Below are positions 6,506 through 15,804 of a stretch of DNA of 64,000 nucleotides, one piece after another (position 1 is the first letter of the stretch; the number at the start of each line of letters is the position of its first letter). A model generated the notes under the pieces. The model made no database searches, was not told the DNA's origin, and was given only the letters and a program-made list of their open reading frames with translations. The position numbers and the translations under genes were made by a program. This stretch comes from an uncultured Roseburia sp. (GTDB taxonomy: Bacteria > Bacillota > Clostridia > Lachnospirales > Lachnospiraceae). The stretch spans positions 1 to 64,000 of the forward strand of contig CAJTOI010000013.1 of assembly GCA_910577925.1 (NCBI GenBank). Reading direction: 5' to 3'.

Positions 6506-8227
6506 ATGGATATAACAGGCAGAAAACTATTTGTGAAAGCACTGCAGGAAGAGCATGTCACAACGGTGTTCGGCTATCCCGGAGGAACCGTGACGGATCT
6601 TTTTGACGAATTGTATAAGCAGGAGGGAATCGAGGTCGTTCTGCCGCGGCATGAGCAGGGGCTGATCCATGAGGCGGAGGGGTATGCGAAATCCACCGGA
6701 AAGGTCGGGGTATGCCTTGTGACGAGCGGTCCCGGGGCGACGAATATCATGACGGGACTTGCGGACGCGCACTATGACAATATCCCGCTGGTCTGCTTTA
6801 CGGGGCAGGTGCCGCTTTCCCTGATCGGAAACGACGCGTTCCAGGAGGTCGATATCGTCGGAATGACGCGCAGCATCACAAAGTACGGGGTGACGGTGCA
6901 GCGCAGAGAGGATCTGGGGCGCATCATCAAGATGGCGTTTCACATCGCGTCTACGGGAAAGCCGGGGCCGGTGCTTATCGACCTGCCGAAGGATATACAG
7001 ACTGCGGCGGGGCCGGCGGAGTACCCGTCAAGCGTGCAGATACGCGGTTACAAGCCGAATGAGAGCGTGCATGTCGGGCAGCTCAAAAAGGCGTATAAGC
7101 TGCTGCGCGCGGCGAAAAAACCGCTGCTTTTGGCTGGCGGCGGCATCAATATCGCGGGGGCAAATGACAGGCTGGCGGCGTTTGTGGAAAAGATGCAGAT
7201 TCCGGTAGTCACGACGGTTATGGGCAAGGGGGCGATTCCCTCGAGTCATCCGCTCTACGTGGGGAACTGCGGCATGCACGGCAGGTATGCGGCCAACTTG
7301 GCAGTCAGCGAATGCGATGTGCTCTTTTCCATCGGAACGCGCTTTAACGACAGGATTACCGGAGATCTGAACGAGTTCGCGCCGAAGGCAAAGATCGTGC
7401 ATATCGATGTGGACACGGCATCGATTTCCCGAAATGTCGTGGTGGATGTGCCGGTGGTGTCGGATGCAAACCTCGCGCTCGAGAAGCTGGCCGAGTGGGC
7501 GGAGTCAAAGGACACGGAAAAGTGGCGGGAGCAGATTGCGCGGTGGGATGCCGAAAATCCGCTGGAAATGCGCAGAGACCACGGAATGACGCCGCAGATG
7601 ATTTTCGAGCATGTGAACCGCACCTTCGGCGACGCGATTTACGTGACGGACGTGGGACAGCATCAGATGTGGGCGGCGCAGTATCTCGAGCTGGATTCGT
7701 GGCATCAGCTGATTACCTCCGGCGGGCTCGGCACGATGGGATTCGGACTTCCGGCCGCAATCGGCGCCAAAATCGGGAACCGCGACCGCGAGGTGGTCTG
7801 CTTTTCCGGCGACGGCGGACTGCAGATGAACATCCAGGAGATGGCGACGGCGGTCGTGCAGGGCGCGCCGGTCATTATCTGCCTGTTCAACAACTATTAT
7901 CTCGGAATGGTGCGGCAGATGCAGCAGCTGTTCTACGGCAAACGGTATGAGGCGACCTGCCTGCGCAGGAGAAGAACCTGCCCGGCGAACTGCAAAGGCA
8001 CAAACACGGCATGTCCGCCGTATACGCCGGATTTTGTGGCGCTCGCAAAGAGCTACGGCGCGCACGGCATCCGTGTGGAGCGGGAAGAGGAAATCCAGGC
8101 GGCGCTCGATATGGCGCGCACCTGCACGGACGCGCCCACAATAATCGAGTTTATGATATCCGCGGACGAGCTGGTGCTCCCGATGGTCAAGGGCGGGAAC
8201 CCGATGAGCGAGATGATCTTGAAATAA
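6506..8227 (+). CDS. ilvB: Acetolactate synthase large subunit
   Basis: A 573-residue thiamine-diphosphate enzyme for the first common step of valine, leucine and isoleucine synthesis. N-terminal PYR domain (VFGYPGGTVTDLFDEL, with the catalytic Glu in RHEQGLIHEAEGYA), central domain, and C-terminal ThDP-binding motif GDGGLQMNIQE...NN. GAGGAGG precedes the ATG. An unusual cysteine-rich insertion of about 20 residues (C-x6-C-x3-C-x7-C, near residues 484-504) replaces the loop between FYGKRYE and PDFVALAKSYGA. The small subunit gene ilvN follows after a 119-bp gap occupied by hairpin repeats. Confidence 0.94.
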   Translation: MDITGRKLFVKALQEEHVTTVFGYPGGTVTDLFDELYKQEGIEVVLPRHEQGLIHEAEGYAKSTGKVGVCLVTSGPGATNIMTGLADAHYDNIPLVCFTGQVPLSLIGNDAFQEVDIVGMTRSITKYGVTVQRREDLGRIIKMAFHIASTGKPGPVLIDLPKDIQTAAGPAEYPSSVQIRGYKPNESVHVGQLKKAYKLLRAAKKPLLLAGGGINIAGANDRLAAFVEKMQIPVVTTVMGKGAIPSSHPLYVGNCGMHGRYAANLAVSECDVLFSIGTRFNDRITGDLNEFAPKAKIVHIDVDTASISRNVVVDVPVVSDANLALEKLAEWAESKDTEKWREQIARWDAENPLEMRRDHGMTPQMIFEHVNRTFGDAIYVTDVGQHQMWAAQYLELDSWHQLITSGGLGTMGFGLPAAIGAKIGNRDREVVCFSGDGGLQMNIQEMATAVVQGAPVIICLFNNYYLGMVRQMQQLFYGKRYEATCLRRRRTCPANCKGTNTACPPYTPDFVALAKSYGAHGIRVEREEEIQAALDMARTCTDAPTIIEFMISADELVLPMVKGGNPMSEMILK

Positions 8228-8231
8228 ATGA

Positions 8232-8317
8232 GCCGTGCGCGGATTAGCAAGCGGAATCGGGCTTGAAGCACGGCGGAAAAGCAGATGTCCGTGCGCGGAA
8301 TCGAGCGTTCGTCACGG
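8232..8317. repeat. Two tandem REP-like hairpins between ilvB and ilvN
   Basis: GCCGTGC...GCACGGC (8232-8274) and CCGTG...CACGG (8289-8317) are imperfect copies of the same element: both start CCGTGCGCGGA and end CACGGC. There is no T-run. They fill the gap inside the operon and could affect mRNA stability or the ilvB:ilvN ratio (inference). Confidence 0.6.
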
Positions 8318-8346
8318 CAGAGCGCAGAAGCGAAGGGAAATAAATT

Positions 8347-8844
8347 ATGAAAAACAGATGGATTGCGTTGTATGTAGAAAACCAGGTCGGTGTCTTAGCG
8401 AAGGTGTCGGGTCTTTTCTCGGGCAAAGCCTACAATCTCCAAAGCCTTACGGTGGGGACGACGGAGGACGAGACGGTCTCGCGCATGACGATCTGCGTCA
8501 CCAGCGACGACATCACCTTTGAGCAGATTAAAAAGCAGCTGAACCGGATGGTGGAGGTGATCAAAGTCATTGATCTGACCGAAGTGCCGATTCATATGAA
8601 GGAGATTTTGTTTGCAAAAGTTTTGAATGTCGACGCGGCGGAAAAGCTTGAGGTGTTCCAGATTGCGCAGGTGTTTCATGTGGAGGTGTCGGATGTCGGA
8701 AATGACAGCGTGCTTTTAGAGTGCAAGCTGACGGAGCGGCGCAACAACGAGCTGATAGCGCTGCTCAAATCAAAGTTCCGCCGCATCGAAGTGGTGCGGG
8801 GAGGCGCGGTGGCCATTGAGGCCATCAGCACGTCATGCAGGTAA
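8347..8844 (+). CDS. ilvN: Acetolactate synthase small (regulatory) subunit
   Basis: A 165-residue ACT-domain protein that activates the large subunit and confers valine feedback. The N-terminal ACT domain has WIALYVENQVGVLAKVSGLFSGKAYNLQSL; the C-terminal half (EILFAKVLNVDAAEKLEVFQIAQVF) is the standard second domain. Length is normal for IlvN/IlvH. It follows ilvB, with intervening REP-like hairpins, and its end overlaps the next reading frame by about 10 bp. Confidence 0.94.
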   Translation: MKNRWIALYVENQVGVLAKVSGLFSGKAYNLQSLTVGTTEDETVSRMTICVTSDDITFEQIKKQLNRMVEVIKVIDLTEVPIHMKEILFAKVLNVDAAEKLEVFQIAQVFHVEVSDVGNDSVLLECKLTERRNNELIALLKSKFRRIEVVRGGAVAIEAISTSCR

Positions 8845-10571
8845 ACGAAATGCAGAAAAAATCGTTTATACAGACACTGACGATACTGATGCGGATACAG
8901 CTTGCGGCGCTGTCTTTGATCGTGATACTTTTCGCGGCGGTTACCATCAAAACGGCAGAAAACGAGATGGATATCACGGCGGAAAATTTTCTGAATGTCT
9001 ATGCGGGCCAGCTTGCAAACCGGATTGCAAAAATGGATGAGAATCTGTCAAAAATCATTCAAAATGACACGGATTTAAAGCTGTTGGAGAGCGATAAAAG
9101 CGGGGAGCGCGTGTACGCGTCTATCCGGCTTGCCGAGTCGCTGAACAACATTATGTATATTGACGGCAGCGCGGATATGCTGGTGATCGCCGAGGCGTCC
9201 CACGATACCTGCCTTGATGCGAGGAACGGCCGGATCACCTACGACCAGAAAAACGCCATCCGGGAGTTTGTCATGGAATACGCCAGAGGCGGCACACAGA
9301 CCGGGAGATGGGAGTTTGAAGAAATCGGCGGCGCCGTATATCTGTACAAATGTCTGGTAAAAAACCAGCGTGCGGCAGCGGTGCTGCTGGCGGTTCCGGA
9401 GCTTCTTGCGACGGTCCCGGACATTCGGCTGAGCCAGAACAGCTTTGTGCTGACCGACGATGAGGATATCGTATGGGGAGATGCCGGAAACGGGAACCTG
9501 GCGGGGACCGAGGGCGTGTCCGTTTCGGAGCTTTCCGCGGCCCGCGCGTCGGAGCATCAGAGAGTGCTTGCGGGCGGACAGGTAAAACTGTATTCATTTG
9601 AGAGCAGGGCGGGGATTTTCCGGCAGTTCCGCGGGAGTACCGTGCTGCTGTTTGCCGTAATTCTTCTTTTGCTGCTGTTCGACGTCTACTTTGTACATGT
9701 GGTGCAGGAGCAGATGGTTGTCCCGATGAATGAGATGACAAAAAGCATGCGGGATATGATACGGGGGGATTACGAATTCCGCATCGGGGAGACGGGGGAC
9801 AGTCAGGAATTTTTTATGCTGGCGCAGACCTTCAACAAGCTCATGGACGAGATTATGAATCTGAAAATTCGCTTCTATGAGAAAAAGCTCGAGCTGCAGG
9901 ATGCGGAACAGAAATACATCCGGCTTCAGATAAGGCCGCATTTCTTTTTGAATGCACTGACTTCCATTTCAAGTCTGAGCGCAAAATCCAAAAACAAAGA
10001 GATTGAAATCTATATCGGCGCACTCTCGAAAAACATCCGCTATATGTTCAGCTCGGGACTCCACACGGTTTCGGTAAAGGAAGAAATCCGCCATGTGGAG
10101 AATTATCTGGAAATGCAGGAGTTAAAGTACCCGGGCTGCCTGTTCAGCTATATCGATATGCCGGGAGAGCTTGGCGAGTGGAAAATCCCGCAGATGCTGA
10201 TACATACGATTGTGGAAAACGAATACAAATATGCGGTTTCCACGGAGCGGACACTGATGCTTCTGATAAAAGTGAGCACGGCGGACTGCGGCGGAGAGGA
10301 GATGCTTGTGGTCGAGATCGAGGATGACGGGCGCGGTTATCCGCAGGAAGTGCTTGAGATGATGGGGCGGGAAACTGTCCGAAAGGAGGCGGACGGGACG
10401 AGAGTGGGGCTCTGGAGCGTCAAACGCCTGCTGGAATTGATGTATGACAAAAGCGATTTAATGCAGCTGTCAAATATCGAACCGCACGGGGCAAAGACGC
10501 GGTTTTTCATACCGGCCGAGCCGGTTCACGAGATGGGAAGAGAGAGTTGGAATGAAAACGGGATTCGATAA
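8835..10571 (+). CDS. LytS/YesM-type sensor histidine kinase
   Basis: A 578-residue membrane kinase. First transmembrane helix at about residues 19-40, an extracellular sensing region, second helix near 265-290 (TVLLFAVILLLLLFDVYFV), then a HAMP-like linker. A His_kinase domain follows with the phospho-histidine in QIRPHFFLNAL (near residue 371), and an ATPase domain with N-box VENEYKYA and G-box DDGRGYP. An in-frame ATG at 8850 (MQKKSF) is an equally plausible start. The response regulator follows 23 bp downstream, and the pair stands directly before a carbohydrate ABC importer, so it probably senses that sugar and controls the importer (inference). Confidence 0.92.
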   Translation: MQVNEMQKKSFIQTLTILMRIQLAALSLIVILFAAVTIKTAENEMDITAENFLNVYAGQLANRIAKMDENLSKIIQNDTDLKLLESDKSGERVYASIRLAESLNNIMYIDGSADMLVIAEASHDTCLDARNGRITYDQKNAIREFVMEYARGGTQTGRWEFEEIGGAVYLYKCLVKNQRAAAVLLAVPELLATVPDIRLSQNSFVLTDDEDIVWGDAGNGNLAGTEGVSVSELSAARASEHQRVLAGGQVKLYSFESRAGIFRQFRGSTVLLFAVILLLLLFDVYFVHVVQEQMVVPMNEMTKSMRDMIRGDYEFRIGETGDSQEFFMLAQTFNKLMDEIMNLKIRFYEKKLELQDAEQKYIRLQIRPHFFLNALTSISSLSAKSKNKEIEIYIGALSKNIRYMFSSGLHTVSVKEEIRHVENYLEMQELKYPGCLFSYIDMPGELGEWKIPQMLIHTIVENEYKYAVSTERTLMLLIKVSTADCGGEEMLVVEIEDDGRGYPQEVLEMMGRETVRKEADGTRVGLWSVKRLLELMYDKSDLMQLSNIEPHGAKTRFFIPAEPVHEMGRESWNENGIR

Positions 10572-10594
10572 GGGAACGTGAGGGGGAACGGACG

Positions 10595-12175
10595 ATGCGG
10601 ATACTGATTGTAGATGATGATATGGCGATCGTTGAGGCGATCCGCGATACGGTAAACTGGAGCAAGCTCGGGATTGTCGAGGTCGAGACGGCATACAGCG
10701 CAGAGCGCGCGCGGAAGATTCTAAAGGAGAAACCGGTGGATATTGTCATCAGCGATATAGAGATGCCGAAAGAAACCGGACTTGAGTTGCTGCGCTGGTA
10801 CCGGGAAGAGAATATGAACGGGGAATATCTGCTTCTGACCTGTCATGAAAGCTTTCACTATGCGACAGAAGCATTGAAGCTGCAGGCCGCGGAATATCTC
10901 GTGAAGCCCTTTAACGTCGAAATCATGGAACTGGTTCTGCAGAAAATTATTCAAAAGAGAAAGAGAGAGCAGGAGGCGGCAAGGAACAGCGAATACGGCA
11001 AGTGGATCCGGGATAATCCGGGGGAAGTTCGGCTGCTGTTCTGGTCAAATATTTTTGGCGGAAGGCTTTCGCGGGTGCGCGAGGAGCTTGAGCGGGAGCT
11101 GCAGAGACGTAAGCTTGCGCTCGACACCGAGAAGAACTACCGGCTTGTGATATCAAAAAGCACAAATATGGAACAGGATATGGACACGTACGGGCGTTCT
11201 ATGATTCTGTTTATTCTCGAGAATCTTCACTCGGAGCTGCTGTGCGGAAAACCGGAAAATGACAGCGTTGTCTGTTATGAACACAGAGACTCCTGCGTTT
11301 TTGTCACGGTCTGTGAGGATTGCCCGGAGGGGGAGTTGAAGGACAGATGCAGCGAACTGGTCCGCAAATGCGGCAGGCTGCTGTCGTCGACACTGACCTG
11401 TTATATCAGCAATCCCTGTACAATCCCGGATTTCTATGAAATTTTCCATAAGAGCGAGGAGATTCTGACAAAAAATATCATGTTTTACGGCGAGGCATTT
11501 ACGGAGACGGAGGCGATTGACCGTTCACTTGAGAATCAGCCGGTGCTTCAGCTCACACAGCTGCAGAAGATGCTGGAGGAAAAGGATGAAAACGGATTTC
11601 TGAATTACTTAAAGCGGGAGCTGGACAGCAAGACAAAGCAAAAGATTTTAGATGAGGAGATGTTAAAGAGAATCCGGGCCGAGGTGCAGCAGGCGGTATA
11701 TGCATACCTAGCACAGCGGGGAATCCAGATTTCGCTTCTGCTCGGGGACGCCGCCTTTGCGCAGCTTTCCGAGAAAGCCGGACAGTCGGTGATGGATATG
11801 ATGCGGTGGGAAAAATATCTTTTGGAGCGCGCGTTCACTTACGAGGAAGAGGTGCAGAAATCCCAGTCGCTGATCGAAAAAATCAATGCGTACATACGGG
11901 AGCACTACAGCGAAAATATCGGAAGAAACGAGATCGGCGCCGCATTTTTTCTGGTCCCGGAATATCTTGCCAAAATGTATAAGAAGAAAACCGGGCAGAA
12001 CCTTAAGGACTATATCAATGAATACCGTTTGAGTCAGGCAAAGCTGCTGCTTAAGAACAGCGATATGAAGGTCAGCGACGTTGCGCTTGAGGTTGGATTT
12101 GACAATTTTTCTTATTTTTCGACGCTGTTTAAGCAGCATATGGGAATGACGCCAAATGAATACCGCAAAAACTAA
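10595..12175 (+). CDS. YesN-type response regulator with AraC DNA-binding domain
   Basis: A 526-residue regulator. The N-terminal receiver domain (about 1-122) begins MRILIVDDDMAIVEAI and carries the phospho-acceptor Asp in DIVISDIEMP; Thr (LLTCH) and Lys (LVKPF) switch residues are present. A long middle region is poorly conserved. The C-terminal 100 residues are a double helix-turn-helix of the AraC family (LSQAKLLLKNSDMKVSDVALEVGF and FSTLFKQHMGMTPNEYRKN). Partner of the preceding kinase; a terminator follows and the lipoprotein gene of the importer is next, the likely target. Confidence 0.93.
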   Translation: MRILIVDDDMAIVEAIRDTVNWSKLGIVEVETAYSAERARKILKEKPVDIVISDIEMPKETGLELLRWYREENMNGEYLLLTCHESFHYATEALKLQAAEYLVKPFNVEIMELVLQKIIQKRKREQEAARNSEYGKWIRDNPGEVRLLFWSNIFGGRLSRVREELERELQRRKLALDTEKNYRLVISKSTNMEQDMDTYGRSMILFILENLHSELLCGKPENDSVVCYEHRDSCVFVTVCEDCPEGELKDRCSELVRKCGRLLSSTLTCYISNPCTIPDFYEIFHKSEEILTKNIMFYGEAFTETEAIDRSLENQPVLQLTQLQKMLEEKDENGFLNYLKRELDSKTKQKILDEEMLKRIRAEVQQAVYAYLAQRGIQISLLLGDAAFAQLSEKAGQSVMDMMRWEKYLLERAFTYEEEVQKSQSLIEKINAYIREHYSENIGRNEIGAAFFLVPEYLAKMYKKKTGQNLKDYINEYRLSQAKLLLKNSDMKVSDVALEVGFDNFSYFSTLFKQHMGMTPNEYRKN

Positions 12176-12196
12176 AGGCAGGGAAACCTGCTTTTT
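12174..12196 (+). terminator. Rho-independent terminator after the response regulator
   Basis: GCAGG-GAAA-CCTGC (12178-12191), a GNRA-type loop, followed by TTTTT. It separates the regulatory pair from the transporter operon. Confidence 0.75.
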
Positions 12197-12230
12197 GTTT
12201 TTCTTATTTTTGAAAAAATACGTCTTGTTT

Positions 12231-12259
12231 TTAGAAGCGGGAAAAAAGAGGGGTATGCT
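12231..12259 (+). promoter_or_regulatory. Weak promoter candidate for the sugar importer
   Basis: TTAGAA (12231-12236), a 17-bp spacer and TATGCT (12254-12259). The poor -35 is what one expects of a promoter that needs the AraC-type activator encoded upstream (inference). Confidence 0.4.
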
Positions 12260-12292
12260 ATATTGGTAGCATCAAACAGGAGGGGAATCACT

Positions 12293-13846
12293 ATGAAGAA
12301 GAAAAAATTACTTTGCGGCATTCTTGCCGCGGCAATGGCAGTCGGCCTCGGCGCCTGCGGGCAGGGAGGAGACGCAGGAACAGGCGCAGGCGATAGTGCT
12401 GGCGGAAGCGGAAACGAAGCGCAGAATGAGGCGGGAGGAAGCTACGATCAGGTGACTTACGCGTATGCAACCTTCAACAATATCCCGACGGAGGAAGACC
12501 TCGATACGGTCGAGGAGGCAATCAACGTGATTACACGGGAGAAAATCGGTGTGGAAGTTACCTTAAAGCCGATTTCCATCGGAGATTACTCAAGCACGGT
12601 CAGCCTGGGACTGCAGGCGGGGGAGAAGATTGATATTTTTGAATCTCTCGGGGATTTCAATAACTGTGTGAGCACCGGTATGGCGGCCGACATCACGGAG
12701 CTGGCAGAGGCACATGCGTCTGAGTCAAAGGAGCTGATCGGGCAGGAATGGCTTGAGGCGTGTACATCCGAGGGCAAATTATACGGATTGCCCACTTACA
12801 AACCGATTGCACTGACACCGATGGTGATTTACCGGCAGGATATTGCAGACGAGCTCGGAATTAATATGGACCAGGTGACCGGCGTTGAGGAGCTCACACC
12901 GGTGTTAAAGCAGGTGAAAGAGGCATATCCGGATATGATACCGATGGCTCCGGTACAGGCCGGGGATCTCGGACTGAACAGAACATACGGAGAGTACGAT
13001 ACGCTCACGGACGACATGTATACGCCGACGGGCGTGCTGCTGGGCGGCGAGATGACTGTAGTGGATCTGTTTTCTTCCGATATCTTTGCGGAGAAATGCC
13101 GGATTGCCAGAGAGTGGTATAACGAAGGTCTTGTCATGAAGGATGCGGCGACAACGACGAGTATGGCGGCAGAGCTGATGAGCTCCGGCAATTATTTCTG
13201 CTATATGGCGGCTTACAGCTATCCGGAAGAGGACACGGCGGCATCCCTCTCGGCGCAGAGCGGCGGTCTTCCGACAGGCGCACAGATTATCGGGGACGCA
13301 TACCTTACGACCGGGGATGTCAATGCCCTGACCTGGATGCTGGCTTCGAATACGGATGTGCCGGAAGCGGCGATGAAATTCTTAAATCTGACCTACACGG
13401 ATGCGGATGTGATCAATCTCTTAATCAACGGAGTGGAAGGCAGAGACTACGTGCTGTCGGACGGATATGTGTCCTATCCGGAGGGACAGGATGCTTCCAC
13501 CGTACCGTATACCGCACAGTTAAGCTGCGGAACGCTGGGGAATTTCTTCCTGATGTATCCGAATGAGGGGACAAACAAAGATTCCTTAGACTGGGAGCTT
13601 GAGCAGAACAAGACGGCGGCGACTTCGCCGGCGATGGGCTTTACGTTTGACTCGTCAAGCTTAAAGACACAGTACACGGCAGTCAGTAACGTGATCAAAC
13701 AGTATCTGCCGGGCCTGATGTGCGGAAGCATAGATCCGGAGACGGAGATACCGAAATTTGTTGAGGCGCTCAACGATGCGGGGTATCAGGAAATCATCAG
13801 TGCAAAACAGGAACAGTTAGACAGCTGGAAGGAAGCAAATCAGTAA
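12293..13846 (+). CDS. Carbohydrate ABC transporter substrate-binding lipoprotein
   Basis: A 517-residue extracellular solute-binding protein. The lipoprotein signal ends in the lipobox VGLGAC, with Cys22 as the lipidated residue, followed by a Gly/Ala/Ser-rich linker. The mature part is the long LplA/YtcQ type (about 500 residues), with an N-terminal YDQVTYAYATFNNIPTEEDLDTV strand region and DIADELGIN-type motifs. The ATG at 12293 has AGGAGGGG upstream. Two permease genes follow but no ATPase, so it probably uses a shared MsmK-like ATPase elsewhere. The substrate is not readable from sequence. Confidence 0.92.
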   Translation: MKKKKLLCGILAAAMAVGLGACGQGGDAGTGAGDSAGGSGNEAQNEAGGSYDQVTYAYATFNNIPTEEDLDTVEEAINVITREKIGVEVTLKPISIGDYSSTVSLGLQAGEKIDIFESLGDFNNCVSTGMAADITELAEAHASESKELIGQEWLEACTSEGKLYGLPTYKPIALTPMVIYRQDIADELGINMDQVTGVEELTPVLKQVKEAYPDMIPMAPVQAGDLGLNRTYGEYDTLTDDMYTPTGVLLGGEMTVVDLFSSDIFAEKCRIAREWYNEGLVMKDAATTTSMAAELMSSGNYFCYMAAYSYPEEDTAASLSAQSGGLPTGAQIIGDAYLTTGDVNALTWMLASNTDVPEAAMKFLNLTYTDADVINLLINGVEGRDYVLSDGYVSYPEGQDASTVPYTAQLSCGTLGNFFLMYPNEGTNKDSLDWELEQNKTAATSPAMGFTFDSSSLKTQYTAVSNVIKQYLPGLMCGSIDPETEIPKFVEALNDAGYQEIISAKQEQLDSWKEANQ

Positions 13847-13875
13847 ATTTTGTGTAACTGTCCGGCACCGTTGCT

Positions 13876-13921
13876 GCCCTCAGCGGACAAAGGGTGTGTA
13901 TTGCCCTGTCTGCTGGGGGTA
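13876..13921. repeat. Dispersed 46-bp hairpin repeat, second full copy
   Basis: CCCTCAGCGGACAAAGGG (13877-13894) pairs imperfectly with CCCTGTCTGCTGGGGG (13904-13919). It matches the hairpin at 4668-4713 in both arms and spacing. It lies between the lipoprotein and permease genes and could lower downstream expression. Confidence 0.7.
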
Positions 13922-13943
13922 TTGATTGAAAAGGAGAAGGATG

Positions 13944-14873
13944 ATGAAAACAGCGAAGAGAAAGAAAAAAAATGATTTTCAGAAATCGTTGCCGCTGCTG
14001 CTCATTGCACTGCCCGGAATCGTTTACCTGATTATCAATAACTATGTGCCGATGATGGGACTGTTTCTGGCATTTAAAGATTACAACTTTATGAAGGGCA
14101 TCTTTAAGAGCGACTGGTGCGGGCTGCAGAACTTCCGGTTTCTGTTTGCCACAAAAGATGCGTTGACGATGACGCGCAATACGGTGCTCTATAATGTTGC
14201 GTTTATTGTAATCGGGACGGTCATTGCCATATTTATTGCAATCCTGATGTGTGAGCTGGGCGAGCGCGTCCGCGTAAAGTTTTACCAGGCGTCGATGCTG
14301 CTGCCGAATATGCTCTCCTGGGTTGTCATCGGATTTGTGGCCTATGCGTTTTTAAATGCGGACACAGGGTTTATCAACAACACGGTTTTGGCCGGGATGG
14401 GAAAAGAGCCGATTTCGTGGTATACTTATCAGGCGGCATGGCCCCTTATCCTGATTCTTGTATTCATCTGGAAAAATGCCGGGTATCAATCAATCGTTTA
14501 CATGTCAAGCGTCTCGGGAATCGATAAATCCCTGTATGAGGCGGCGGCCTTAGACGGGGCGACGAAAATGCAGCAGATTTTTCAGATTACGCTGCCGATG
14601 TTAAAACCGACGGTGATTACGCTGACGCTGATGTCAGTCGGCCGTATGTTTTACTCTGATTTCGGATTGTTTTACCAGGTGCCCCAGAATTCCGGCGCCC
14701 TGTATGACGTGACGCAGACGATCGATACCTATGTGTACCGCGGACTGATGGAGTTAAACGACGTCGGCATGTCTGCGGCGGCAGGGTTTTATCAGTCAAT
14801 CGTCGGTTTTCTTCTGGTTCTCGCGGCGAATGCGCTGGTGCGCAGATTAGATTCGGATAATGCATTATTCTAA
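13944..14873 (+). CDS. Sugar ABC transporter permease (LplB-type)
   Basis: A 309-residue inner-membrane permease of the CUT1 family, with six predicted helices after a basic N-terminus (KTAKRKKKNDF). The EAA loop that docks the ATPase is visible as YEAAALDGATKMQQIFQITLPMLKP. AAGGAG at 13931-13936 gives best spacing to the ATG at 13944; ATG 13941 is the alternative. It forms a heterodimeric channel with the next gene. Confidence 0.92.
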   Translation: MKTAKRKKKNDFQKSLPLLLIALPGIVYLIINNYVPMMGLFLAFKDYNFMKGIFKSDWCGLQNFRFLFATKDALTMTRNTVLYNVAFIVIGTVIAIFIAILMCELGERVRVKFYQASMLLPNMLSWVVIGFVAYAFLNADTGFINNTVLAGMGKEPISWYTYQAAWPLILILVFIWKNAGYQSIVYMSSVSGIDKSLYEAAALDGATKMQQIFQITLPMLKPTVITLTLMSVGRMFYSDFGLFYQVPQNSGALYDVTQTIDTYVYRGLMELNDVGMSAAAGFYQSIVGFLLVLAANALVRRLDSDNALF

Positions 14874-14887
14874 GGAGGGGAACGAAA

Positions 14888-15772
14888 ATGATAGAGAGCA
14901 AAACTTTTAATCGTGTGGCAACGGTTATTCTGACCCTCCTGGTGGCGGCTACCTTACTGCCGATTATCTTGATTGTGCTTGCATCGTTTACCGCGGAAGC
15001 GGCGCTGATTCGAAACGGCTACAGCTTTTTCCCGGAGGAGTTCAGTTTAGATGCCTATTACTATATCGTAAAGCAGGGGGCAGTCATTACACGCGCTTAC
15101 GGGGTATCGTTTTTCGTGACGATCGCGGGCACGGCGGCGAGTGTTTTAATCACGGCGATGCTGGCGTATCCGATGTCGAGAAAATCGTTTAAGTACCGCA
15201 ATGTGCTGGCGTTTTTTGTATTTTTTACGATGCTGTTTAACGGCGGAATCGTTCCGTCCTACATTATGTGGACGCGGTTCTTTCACATCAAAAATACAAT
15301 CTGGGCGCTTCTGATCCCGAATTATCTGGTGACGGCGTTTAACGTCATTCTGGTAAAAAACTTTTATGCAAACAATGTGCCGGATGCCCTGGTTGAGGCG
15401 GCGCAGATAGACGGCGCGGGCGAGCTGACGATTTTCTATAAAATTATGATTCCTCTGGCGCGGCCGGTTGTGGCGACCGTCGGATTATTTACGGGCCTGT
15501 GCTATTGGAACGACTGGACAAACGGTCTGTACTATGTGGACAATGAAAAGCTGTACAGCATACAGCTGCTGCTGATCAAGATTATGAATAACATTCAGGG
15601 TCTGAAAGCAAATTCCAACGCGGCGATGCTTGGAACCGGAGCGGTGGACCTGCCGAGCACCTCGGTGCGGATGGCGATGGCGTTAATCGGTATTCTGCCG
15701 ATCCTCGCGGTTTATCCGTTTATTCAGAAGCATCTGATACGCGGAATTGTCGTGGGTGCAGTCAAAGGCTAA
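14888..15772 (+). CDS. Sugar ABC transporter permease (YtcP-type)
   Basis: A 294-residue second permease of the importer. Six helices, an EAA loop (LVEAAQIDGAGELTIFYKIMIPLARPV), and the characteristic CUT1 opening and RGIVVGAVKG ending. AAGGAGGGG precedes the ATG, 14 bp after the first permease, so the two are translated from one mRNA. Confidence 0.93.
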   Translation: MIESKTFNRVATVILTLLVAATLLPIILIVLASFTAEAALIRNGYSFFPEEFSLDAYYYIVKQGAVITRAYGVSFFVTIAGTAASVLITAMLAYPMSRKSFKYRNVLAFFVFFTMLFNGGIVPSYIMWTRFFHIKNTIWALLIPNYLVTAFNVILVKNFYANNVPDALVEAAQIDGAGELTIFYKIMIPLARPVVATVGLFTGLCYWNDWTNGLYYVDNEKLYSIQLLLIKIMNNIQGLKANSNAAMLGTGAVDLPSTSVRMAMALIGILPILAVYPFIQKHLIRGIVVGAVKG

Positions 15773-15804
15773 CATCTGAAAATCGTATACATATGGAGGG
15801 AAAA

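Noticed and set aside
8244..8522. Small frames in the ilvB-ilvN gap
   Set aside because: They overlap the hairpin repeats and the true ilvN start and show no motif or ribosome site.
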